64,000 nt of DNA from NCBI GenBank assembly GCA_025266875.1, contig JALLLT010000025.1, positions 536,345-600,344 of the forward strand, given 5' to 3'. Source of the stretch: Fennellomyces sp. T-0311 (lineage: Eukaryota > Mucoromycota > Mucoromycetes > Mucorales > Lichtheimiaceae). The notes under the pieces were generated by a model, which worked only from the letters and a program-made list of their open reading frames with translations, did no database searches and was not told where the DNA came from. Numbering within the stretch: the first letter of the stretch is position 1; each line of letters begins with the position of its first letter. The position numbers were made by a program, and so were the translations under genes. Shown here piece after piece: positions 24,165 through 34,904 of the stretch.

Positions 24165-26530
24165 TTATCGAAAAGCAGAGGCGCGCGGCGGGCGTAGTAA
24201 AGCTACTTCCTTAATGTATCGTAGATTGTAAGAGTCTCTGATTGCATAGTATGATGTAAAGTAGCTATCATCTTTCTGGGTACTGCTGCCTTCCATATGA
24301 TCAGTACTAATTACTGGATACTGTTTCCGCCCGGTAAGTCCAGCACCAGAGGGATTTATAGCTTGGAGAACAAACTGTCCTTGTCCTCCGCTGTGCTCGT
24401 CAAAAATCCGGATAAGCTGTTGTTTGTCAATCTTGTTTTGCCTGTCAGCAATTGTCAAGAATGAGATGTTTCGAAGCGAGGCGATGGCTTGAATTTGTTT
24501 ATCTTCGATACAGCAACATGTTTTAATCATCAACGACCGTATTTGCGAATTCTTTAGGCTATCCAATACCGCGACAAGCTCATCGCCACATGCTATTGTT
24601 GCATTGCGAAAGTCAAGCTTGTGGATTGTCGGGTTGGCACCTGCACACCTCGCCACCTCCAATAAAACACCAGGATGTGCTTTACGATATGCGCAAGTCT
24701 TGTCGACAGCGTCATGGCAACGGTAGCCAAACGAAAATGAGCGCAAGGTTCGATTATGTTTCACAAGATCCGCCAATTCGTTCCTGTCGGTTGACATTGT
24801 ACGGCTGATATCAGTGCAATGACCCATGTCTATATCGAGTTGTTCAAGGCAACCGAGCATGGATAATTCCTCCAAAACACCAGTGTCCCATATACAACTT
24901 CCATGGATAAGAGCTTGCTTCAATGCAGGACACGCCGCTAACAAGTTTCGCAGGTTGCATGGGCCAAATTCTGAGTACGTGTCAAAGAACGAGAGCTCCA
25001 GATTTGTGAGTGCAGGAAGGCCGATCCTTGCAATCTCCAGTAAGAGTGTGGAGCCTCTTGGGAAAGCTTTATCGTAAGACGGCAGCATTAAAGATTGCAA
25101 TTTCTTGCTATTTCTTTGTATAACCGTGTGAGTATGTTGATCGAGAGAACTGCGATTTTCCACGCCGTCTTCTTCGCTGTAGTCAGTTAGGTTCAATTTT
25201 AGACGGGTTAGTCCTGCATCGGCTGGTGCGCGAGAATAAGTTGCCGTCAATCCCCTGCCTGGAGTACTTGTATCCAGAGAAAGTTCTTTCAGCAGTGGGT
25301 ATTGATCATTGACCAAGTTTAGAGTTTGCTCACAGAATTTGAATGCAGTCAATCCAGATGGGAGTAAATCAAAGGGACGAAAACGATCTGATAGCCTAAA
25401 ATGAGTTAGAACCAAGTCGGATGGCTGTAATTGCGGGGTAATATGTCGAGATAGTTGAGTAAACGACTTGCAATGGCCTGTGATGGACTGTATGCTAGAA
25501 CACACGGTTGCAGCATCGATTAAAGCCTCCTCAATATAGTTGGAGCGGGGTGGAGATCCGAAGGTAACTTCGCCGTCCCATAACTCTACTCTTCTGATTG
25601 AGTCTTTGTTGATATACAATATATTACGCAGATCTTTCTTATTGGGCTCATGAACACCTGAATGAATATGGCACTGATCAGTAAATTGGGCATCCAAAGC
25701 GAAGAAAGCGCTGCGTGCTCACCCAAATACACAATCTTATCCCATCGTTGTTGTATTATGGCACCCAATACCATCCGTGATTTCCTGCCATCATACCCAT
25801 CCTTTAAGTTTAATAGGACGCTTTGCACGTTGGATGCTGGGATGGACATCAGTACTCTTCGGATCACAGTCTCATCGTCGGGCAGGTCACCACCATGCAA
25901 TGTGGCATCGATCCTCGACCACATGCCGGGCCATTTTCGCAGAATGTAGGTGTTCCAAAAGCGACAAGTGGAGGCTAGTCGGATGCAGGACCTTGGCGAA
26001 AGCAATGATAAAACCCGGTTTAATATTTCGTATGGCAAGAGGTTCGCCATCCACTGATTGCGTGCATCCATTTCCGTGGCTACTCGCTGATACTGTTGGA
26101 CAAGCGCTGGATGTTGCATACAAGTAGACGGTACTATATTAATGCCTGTATGAAGATGATTCGCTGCTTCACGGAGTCTATCTTGCAGCAACAGGCTGTT
26201 CGCAGCAGTGAAGTATGGATCAGGGACGGTCGACTTGTTATTTGGGTTTGCTTGTAAACTGTCCCTCATGACACCATCGTAGTCGTGCTTCATTTCTAGA
26301 GCTGCTGCGCGGTGGAGTAATGCGATTGATAGATCTTGTTGAAGGATTTCAATTGCGCGTGTGAATGAGTCGACAGCAATGTCATAGTTCTTGCTTCCAT
26401 AGGCGTGCTTTCCTTGCTCAAAAAAGTCAGACGCGACATTCGGACCACTGAGACACGTCATTGTAAGCCTAGAGTATGTATCACCATGCGCTACTAGCAA
26501 AGAAGCGTGCTTGGGTTTTGTGTACGTCAT
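24165..26530 (-). CDS. TPR-F-box-LRR protein (Dia2-like ubiquitin ligase subunit)
   Basis: Two exons (26530-25723 and 25657-24165) separated by a 65-nt intron join in frame to 766 aa. F-box proteins hold substrates for SCF ubiquitin ligases. Domains in order: TPR helices at about residues 35-165 (FFEQGKHAYGSKNYDIAVDS, then the ALLHRAAALEM helix); an F-box at about 190-230 (LLPYEILNRVLSLLSP, then LASTCRFWN); and a C-terminal leucine-rich-repeat region filling the last 450 residues (LKELSLDTS, LTNLELSFF, LEQLDIDMGH, IHKLDFRNA, IRSLMIKTC). This order matches yeast Dia2, and mucoralean genomes carry many such paralogues. A second ATG at 26461 just before the TPR is an equally good start (743 aa). 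Orthology to Dia2 is not proven. Confidence 0.83.
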
Positions 26531-28810
26531 GTCAAGTGTATGAAACAGTGCAAAGGTTGGTATGGTGTTGGGCCTGAATTTGATATGCAGACTCAACTGA
26601 TGCAAGGGGCTGCGAACCGAGAACCGGGTCCAGTACTTAAGTCTATCTATCAAACCTTAAAGCTGCACATAATAAAGTTACAAATCGACAATACATATAT
26701 TCTGTGAAAGTATATCCGCGGTTCAATTGGTTCTGGTGACCACCAACTGCTATCGGATCAAAAACTTTGGCATGTTTGGACACCCGATGCGATCAAGGCT
26801 GAAAAGCAGTTGTGCTTGCCGATTTACCTCTCCCATATCCGCACTATTGCTCTCAAGCGCATCCATTCAGAGAAAGTATACTCCCCAGACTCACCCCTCC
26901 AAAGATAGCCATACAGTTACAGTTATGGGAATTATTTGCTCAAGAGCACAACGCACAAACGACGAGCGTCATCGCGGTCATAGCAAGCACTAACAGTCCA
27001 AATTTACGTATTACCAATGAAGTTGTAAATAGTTCTTCCGGAATTCCCAAAAGATGTAGACCTCTCATATTGAGTCATTGGAACCGGTTGTTATATTTAA
27101 GCCAAATTTTGTAATAGTAACAAGGTTTTAATGGCAACGGAAATACAGGAATGTCGGTCGTTGTAGCACGTAAAGGCCGGTTGCACATATCAAAGCTACA
27201 TTATTGAACTATACTTAATGCTAATCCAGAAACAACAAAGCTAGAAAATGCATCATCCTATCGTGGTTATCACGTCAGCTGCTTCGTTCTCTTCTATTCC
27301 TATCCTTCGTAAAATCTAAACGCGACAGCCATTCCTGAAGCACCTTTATAAGTAAATGGCTATAAAAGATGAGTGTATATTAAGGTACAAGATAGTGTTA
27401 TAAGACTAATGTGTGTAGTTGGGACACAATGGAGTCTGCATCCGTGAGTGCATCAATTACGATAAAACTACCATTGGAACAATTGTTGTATTAATGTAAG
27501 GACCATGTAACTGCATGACATGTACTGTAATGGTGAGAACTGGCCTTCTAATTCCCGAAAACCCATGAGGTTCGAAAGACCGATGGATCAAAGAATGACA
27601 TGATCGACGCTGACAGACACAATGCCCTATTTCTGAAATATCATAGGTACTAGATCTTGTATCTCAGAAGTCTAAATGGTCAAGCTGGTCTCTTCAGCAG
27701 TAGAGAATAGAAAGGATCCGACGCCATTTTCTGGGCGAGTACATTGTAAAAAATATTCATTACCAGACGACATCTGTGATGTATCGATGATCATACCTGG
27801 GGCAAATGATAGCCGACCTTCACATGCTAACGATTGTCTATCTTTTTGTTATATCAGATTGCCAACCGCGGCAAAGATCTAGACACGGTCCGGGAATACT
27901 TAATCAAGCTGGTTCTATCCATGATCTCGCATCTTGCGGGTTTTCAATTCGACGTATGAAAAGAAACCAATGGTTCGGGCCTTGAGATTGAGGAATATCA
28001 AAGCTGTATACTGAACGGTGGCAATGCGTCCCATGTTTCAAGAAGAAGACTAGATGAAGGTTTAAGCGCCGTTGGTGGTCTTCAATGTAAAAGAGTTGCT
28101 GATGTGCTTTAAATGTACTTCCGTCCAAAGAAAAATGGCCTACGCAATTGACTCTGATAGCATTTTTATTCTGGGGGCGATCTTGCGGCCCAAAAAGAGA
28201 GGGACTGGTTGAGTTGGGGCTACACGAGAGCCGTTGATCAAGGGTCAATCAACAGGGTTGATAGATCACTCGATACTCTTTCCCTAAGTTTCTCAGAAGA
28301 GCAAGCGCTGCAGCTTTTACTATAATCAAGATATTTGACTTGATGTACTTTCGCGCCAATGTTAGAATAGTGGGACGCCAGAGTGAAAGTGACGAAACGC
28401 GATGCATAAAATGCGGCAGTACAACCTATTAGAAAAATACAATACCCATATAATTTAACATTCGTAAATAAAAGAGGATCGTAGGATAGTATAACTTAAG
28501 CTTCGATGATAAATATACGTATATCCATTATAGGCACTTTCCGTGATGATATAAAACGCGTATTCTTTTAGCTTCTATGTGTACGTACGTATGCAAAAAA
28601 GTCAGCAATGTGGCCCCACATGCTTGTACTACCGATAAACGTATGCGCATCATGATTACTCAGATAATCCTAAGGTTTGGCCATTGTGTAGTTCTCAAAA
28701 GGTTTTCCTCCGAATCATACCAAATGGTCAAGAAAAAGATCATAAGTATTAACAAGAAAAGGGCAAAAGCAGATGACAAGTAGCATAAGGTATGTTTCAC
28801 GCTTACACGT

Positions 28811-29250
28811 GAAAGAGCAAAGAACCCTGTCCAAGGATCGAAATCACGATACGTACACAGATCGAACAAGGACCCCATTTCCGGCGCACGGGTAAAGAAT
28901 ATTTTTTGCAAACCGTTGGCTGTCAATGGACCGGAACCAAAGTGGTGTGATACCTAAGGTCCGAAACTTTAATTAGACTTACGTCGTGGATCGTGGTCGA
29001 TGCGGCTGTTACTAAAAAAACACATGTATCGAGATTCTTTTACACGAGAACTTGGCCCTTCCGGTAATCAGAAACATAAATAATAAAGATTTTGGCTATA
29101 ATGACTCCCGGCGTTACCATTATTTTGGGAAGCCAACACATGTTGTCGAGTTTCAGTATGCTGGCGCTTTGCGGAAAAATATTTAGCACTTTTACCGAAG
29201 GCTGTCAGCTGGAACGTGGTTACACCGGCGGTATCGCCTGATTTATTTGA
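28811..29250 (-). pseudogene. Possible exon remnants of an unidentified gene
   Basis: On the minus strand, 29250-29068 is open for about 60 codons with a protein-like composition (TTFQLTAFGKSAKYFSAKRQ) and then hits TGA. A second block, about 28956-28810, is bounded by an acceptor (CCTTAG) and a donor (GTAAGC) and reads SHHFGSGPLTANGLQKIFF followed by a Phe/Asp-rich stretch. The short piece between them has splice-like ends but does not keep the frame. I recognise no family. It may be a broken gene or transposon fragment; chance is not excluded. Confidence 0.25.
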
Positions 29251-31105
29251 CAGGCATAATTTATAGATTTTTGATGTACTGCAGAGTCAATAGAAGTCGA
29301 TGGATTCCGGACCACGAATTCACGTTTAAACTGACTAGGTTATTTGGGATTCCAGAAGAAATTACACGAAAACAGCAGCTAGATAAGGAAACCAAGAAGA
29401 ACAGCCACAGATCATGCAATGTTTGTTTGTGTAAATGATTGGCGTAAAGGTATTTTGGACAGGATAGTTCGCTGACCAACCCATATAAGTATAACATCGA
29501 AGAAGTGGCTAGGATCTTACGATGATTCCTCTATAGCCTTAATGGTGATGACAGGTCACACTACCGAAAAAGGTAGAAATGACCACAATACGGAAATATG
29601 GCGGCGTAAGCAGTGCTTTAGCTTTAGGGCACCGAGAATGACGCTATTCATTTCCGCAACTTGTTCATAGCGGTAAACCAGTTGTAGAGTGAAACGAGCC
29701 AAGAGAAGCATGAACAAAGCAACAACATCTGTCATATCTAGCTGATATGTCACAGAAATGTCAATGAGCATATCTAGCATTACATATAAAGTGCGACATT
29801 GCTTCAATGATGCTTTTATGAATGTCATGTACTAATAAATTATCATTTTTCGTACGTAGCAGCAATTATTATTAGTGTGAACCGCTGAAAATGACGCACG
29901 AAGGTGTTGACACGAAGCGTAGCGGAAGGGTCCATCCCCAGATGTGCATAATGGACTAAATCTCATTAATACGTAGTAGCGAACTGTTGAAGATATAGAA
30001 TGGACGTGTTGACATTGAGCGTGGTCAGACGAGTTAATCCCGCGCTGATGTGTGTAAAAAACTATATAAGCCTTGTTATAAATAGTAACCGGATCAGCCA
30101 CCATCCTTTTCGTAGTACATACGTGGCCGTAATAGCTATTATATATCAATGTGTATGGCCTTTATGGAAGAATTCGTATGCATCCAAAGGTAAGTATACT
30201 CGTGTATAATCTGTGGGAGTTAGTGTTAGGCTTTTTTCATAATCTGTAGGAAGTTTTCACAAGGCAAGAATGCAGAAATTAGGAATTAAATGAGCAGTAA
30301 CAACTACATGCGCGAATGGAAACTGGAATGGAAGCAAGTACCAGGCTTTATATAATCTGATGTATGGGCATATTTGATAAAATTGTATGTCTTATTGGTA
30401 CCTTGTATAAGCACATTATTGAATATGTCTACGGCTATAGATGCTTGCATGTGGAAAGCATCATCATTGTAAAAGTTCATTATTGCCCAGACTCCCTGCA
30501 TTAAGAATGGTTCCAGGCGCTGTGAAATTCTCACGTGAATAATATGACAACCTTCCGTAGAAGGTATGCCATTTATTTCATAGATAATCACAAGCAAAAG
30601 CAAGGCTTGTAGTGAAAGTGCACAGTTGATAGAGAAATATCAACGGAAGCCATATCCAACAGGAATGGTACTTTTGCAACAATCAATTTCATATGAATAA
30701 AATCTTTTGATGGTTTATTTAGTGATGACCAATGTCACAACAACTATTTAGGAGCACTTGAACTACTATCCTGACCGAGTTGCCAAGAAAGTGCACGGAT
30801 GTTTTTTTTTTACGTTGCTCCATTGACATATGCTTTCATCCTCGGCTCTGAAAGATTTTGCTTGATCAGATCTAATTTATTATTGTAGACTAAGCGTTGC
30901 ATTTTGTACACTTTATACAATCTATTTATGGCAGCATTGGTTCTCAAGTACGGAAATTTTCATAATTTCTACAGACATTGAGGAACATTTGCATGCGAAA
31001 AAAGCTAAAGTTAATTGCGTTCCATTGTTCTCATTGTTTTCATTTTCAACAATATGTAGCACCAAGCCAACATAAACACATGGATAAATGCTGACTTTGA
31101 TCAAG

Positions 31106-31136
31106 TACGATACGATACGATACGATACGATACGAT
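31106..31136. repeat. Tandem TACGA pentamer, about six copies
   Basis: Six perfect TACGA units follow one another, plus one base. It is outside any gene and does not resemble a fungal telomere repeat (TTAGGG). It is a simple minisatellite within the gene-poor stretch. Confidence 0.9.
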
Positions 31137-32444
31137 TTCATGCGATTTAAAATGCACAATAAATATAGTTTTTTCTCATAGGAAGTGCGCCGAAAAAAAC
31201 TGTACTGCCGGATCTAAATCTTTCCTATCTCCAGGAAAATGGCCCATGCGTTATATCAAACCACTTTTTTTTTTAAAAAAAAAAGAAGGATCGTACGCTG
31301 GAAATATCTCATGTTAATTAATAATAAAAGTGAAGGTAATAGATGGTAATAGTTCATCTGACTTTAACTTTAATTAATATGAAGATCCTCTTGATGAAGA
31401 AAGCATATTGTTGACTAATGGTTATTATCTCATATACGCTGACATTTGACTTTATGTAGGCCAAGGCATTCTGTTTCCACAGAAATTTCAAAACATTAGT
31501 CAGCGTTTGCCTTTCACTTTGCATTAGTCATTACATAAAGCAGAAAAGGACTGAATCTAGTAATTGCTCGTTACCTAAATTGACTATATGGTGGAGAAAA
31601 ATTGCAATGAGCCTTATCCATCGACGTAGCACTTCATGCCGCACAAAGTTGTAATTAACGTATCGTACTAACATTCTCGAGAGAAAAAGCTTAATTCGCG
31701 AAGAGGTGGAATCTCTCCGCGGTTAACTTTTACTTTCCCACTCATATTAAAAACAAGCTCGGGCCAGGTTGCGGTGATTGTATTGGTTCAACAGGATCGC
31801 TCTAGCCCTTTCTCACGCTCAGATGCTCTGCCGCGCTTTCACGTCCGCCGTATTCTTAGTGGTGTTTACATCCAATATTATGCCGCACAGATGTTACCAA
31901 GTAACCATCAACAAAAGACCCGGTGACAGGATCGTGAGTTAGTTGGTGCTAATGTGTGTATGTGTATATGTACGTGCGAGAAACTTCCGAGAAAAATATG
32001 CAAGACTATTTGTAGACTTCTTTCCGCTTATCATTTTGTTATCGTTCTTAATACTTTATCTGAGCTCCGCGTTTCCTTGTTTTGTCATGATCAACTTGCT
32101 GCGTGTGCAAGGTTTTATTTTATGCTTTTGTATAAAATCATTAGTTGAAAGAGTACCAGGAAGAAGGATTTTTGTGACTCCAGGAAAATGTATTCTTGGA
32201 GTGTGTGATACATTCGGAATGACAGTTTCCATGGTTGCTCAGCAACGCCTTCGTGCATAAAAGTCAGGTGGCCATGGAGATTATTTTCTTGATGCCGTAT
32301 TGCTACACCATCTGTGCCTAAAAATGCGTTGACGGCCAGTCTGTCATTTGATCCAAATCTCTTTTGTGTTGCCGCAACTGCAGTGACTGACGTGTGCAAC
32401 TCTAAAAAAAGCCAGCCCTTATTTTTTATGCATCGCACAATCGA

Positions 32445-33007
32445 ATGGGGTTAGAAGAAACGTTTGATCAATTATGTCGCCAGGTCTTTGCTGATGGCCT
32501 CAAGGCAGGCCTCATTACAGACAAAGACGGAGTAGTCATTTTAAAGAGTACGGGCATGAAATGCGATTCATTATTCAATCTGTAGTCTAATCTCAGTCCA
32601 AAGGCACATCTGCAGACGCGCCATTGAATGTGGCTGACTCCACCATACCCACAACCTTTGCGATTGCGAATAACCAGGTATGTTCATGTATTTGGGCTGT
32701 AACACGGACCGCGCTGAAAAAGGATGCATGGTCTGATGTGCTTTTTATATTAGGCTTCTAAACTAGGACTGAAGCACAACCGATTTATCGTCAGCATGTA
32801 TGACCTGTATCAGGTTGTGCAACTGGATAGCAACCCTCTCATCATTACGCTGGTGGGTGATGCAGCGGCAAACACAGGTTGGCAGGGTGACGGGGAGAGA
32901 CAATCTATATGCTAACAGCGATCATGCAAGGTCTGCTCATCAATCTCGGACATCAAATTGAGGATATAGCAAAACCATTAGTGACAGCCTTGCAGGAGAG
33001 ACAATAA
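32445..33007 (+). CDS. LAMTOR3: LAMTOR3 (MP1), Ragulator subunit
   Basis: Four exons (32445-32547, 32604-32677, 32754-32877, 32931-33007) join in frame to 125 aa, one residue longer than the human protein. LAMTOR3 is a roadblock/LC7-fold subunit of Ragulator, which anchors Rag GTPases on the lysosome/vacuole and recruits TORC1. Recognisable pieces: LITDKDGVVILK near residue 25, TTFAIANNQASKLGLKHNRF, the YDLYQVVQLDSNPL core, the GDAAANTGLL turn and the terminal IAKPLVTALQE helix. These align throughout with the family. The first intron uses GTACGG and an acceptor CCAAAG, the only join that keeps frame and avoids the TAA at 32589. Dikarya mostly use diverged Ego proteins here, so a clear LAMTOR3 points to a basal fungus. 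Confidence 0.88.
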
Positions 33008-33711
33008 TGACTGATAATAAACTGGTTGTTGCGGAGGAAAAAGAGTATTTACGGGGCCGGCCGAGATATGAAAGGATGAGCTTGTCAAAGGAGACGGCTG
33101 GAGGCGGGGGGAAGTCAGCAAAAACAAAATTCACATGCGGAAAGTGTTACTGAAAAGTACTGTCGGAGGTCCCGGGGTTGACGCTGCTCGCTAAGGAAAC
33201 GATGTGCACAGGCAAAGCGAGAGACAGGAATTCGGAGATAGGTTATGAGACACACTGACCATCCCTCAGCGGCGCGATAGCTATGGCCCAGCCAGAAAGT
33301 CCTATATCGCCCTAAATATCTGATCAGCACCATAAGGTTGCTTCTTTATGCTAATCGGGTAAAGCCCAGTGGGATTGGCGGGCTAGGAACGAAAAAGCCC
33401 GGTGCGGTAAGACAGTTCTGGATCACTCAGAAAAAAAGGTAAAAGTAAAACGGCGGAAGGATAAGGAAAGTACATAATGGGGGGTCTGGGGGGTATAAAG
33501 GAAGATCGATATGTAATTCCGCCCCAGCATATGAACGAGTCAGAATGGAGGGGACAGCATAGCAAAAAGAACGAGGGCTTTCATTGCACGCAGCGAACAC
33601 AAATTACTAATTAGGTAATACTATGCTACTAATGCCCCTCCTCTGGCAGCTATATAAGCTGTTGACCAAACCCCGAGAAATCATGCTTCTTTGTCCTCTT
33701 ACTTACTTCAA
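33008..33711. promoter_or_regulatory. Intergenic and promoter of the lectin-like gene
   Basis: About 700 bp without a supported gene. A TATATAAG box sits at about 33651-33658, 54 bp before the ATG of the lectin-like gene. GC-rich patches occur at 33050-33120. Confidence 0.5.
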
Positions 33712-34904
33712 ATGGTCGCCACCCTTCAAACATCTCCCAACAACGGCTGGATGTACATCCGCTCAGTTTCTTCCGGCAATGTTATTGCTGCCACCGACAA
33801 CACCTTACGATCGCAAGTGATGGTTGCACCCCCGAAGCGCACCGACAGCGAGCTGTGGCGTTGGGACTCTCAGTTCCTGCGAAACAAGGCAAACGGATTG
33901 GTGCTTGATATCCGAAAAGGTACTTTGGTTTATGCCACAACAATAAGTTTACAGTAAATAACCCGATAATCGCACACAATAAGGTCGCCTTCGACTGATC
34001 CAAGAAACCGAAATATGCTTATATTCATCCAAACCCGAGAAAGAAGCCCACAATCAGCTGTGGGGTGTCAGGGATGGAGAACTCGACGCATTTGGCAGAC
34101 AGCAGCCTGGCAGTGTGATTTACTCTTTGAGCAATGATGATTGGGTCCTCGATATCCACGCAAATCCCGACGGCCCCGCCAGCAAACTGATTTTATTTCC
34201 GTATCAGTCGATGGACAACGAGAGCCAACAATGGACGTTTATTGGCGAAAATCAAAGTGCGTTACTCGACGAGCCAGCTGGCAGTGCCATGTTCAACACT
34301 TTCTCTACTTCCACTATGAATCCGACTCCGTCTTCCTCCGCATCCTCTTCGCCAGTCGCCGATTTCACAGCTTCTGCAGAGCATTTTGCGCACGGCCTTA
34401 GCCCCGCCAAACGCGGCTCCCAAAGCTCCGTCACGCTGGTATCTATCGAAGCTTACCGAGAATGCCATCATATGGTCTATCTCGAACGGAACCCGCGTCT
34501 CAGGTAAGGTTTCCACCGATAGATTTTTTTTCGTGAACCGCCCATATATAAACTTAAAAAAATGTTTCACAGTGACAAGGCTATAGCCATGGCAGCCGCG
34601 TATGAAACCTGGCAAAAATGGAATCAAGAACGAGTGAGCAGCCTGGATAATCCTGACCGACCGCAGTTCCATGAGGTTGACAAGATTCGCGCATGCTTAC
34701 AATCCACAGCACAATCAGAGGTTAGTTGGAAACAACCAAAGTATGGAAAAGAATGAAAATATTCATGCATTTTTTCTTTGTTTGATGTAGGCTGCCCGCA
34801 TTTATGATGAATGTGATCAGCTGAGCAATCACAAGGAGACTGCTCAGGGACTAGCAAGCCGACTGGTCATTCAACTCTATGAACAAGTCCTCATCACGCC
34901 CTAA
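33712..34904 (+). CDS. Ricin-B-fold (QxW) lectin-like protein with helical C-terminal region
   Basis: Four exons (33712-33919, 33984-34503, 34573-34720, 34791-34904) join in frame to 329 aa. The first 170 residues look like a beta-trefoil of the ricin-B/CBM13 type, a sugar-binding fold without toxicity of its own: QxW-type repeats appear as SELWRWDSQFL, NQLWGVRDGEL and SQQWTFIGE, with GLVLDIRKG and WVLDIHANPDG between them. A Ser/Pro-rich linker of about 50 residues follows. The last 120 residues are helical and start EAYRECHHMVYLERNPRLSD, which faintly recalls the CipC/DUF3759 family. There is no signal peptide, so the protein is probably intracellular. A TATA box precedes it and its sharp promoter suggests regulated expression. 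The first-domain call is good, the second is tentative. Confidence 0.75.

Larger units (their letters stand above)
26531..32444. other. Gene-poor 5.9-kb stretch
   Basis: No intact gene is supported. The stretch is AT-rich, with scattered short frames. Two look more protein-like than the rest: 27904-28248 (-), 114 aa with no recognised family, and exon-like fragments at 28811-29250 (-). A 90-codon frame at 29556-29828 (-) is Leu-rich and unassigned. It also holds a TACGA tandem repeat. The most economical reading is an old insertion zone with decayed sequence. Confidence 0.5.

Noticed and set aside
31106..31136. TACGA repeat as a telomere or CRISPR-like array
   Set aside because: The unit is five bases, without spacers, internal to a contig-like region, and unlike TTAGGG.
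32548..32603. LAMTOR3 first intron ending at CTGTAG or TCTCAG
   Set aside because: Those joins either run into TAA or shift the frame; the CCAAAG acceptor gives a 125-aa protein matching the family along its full length.
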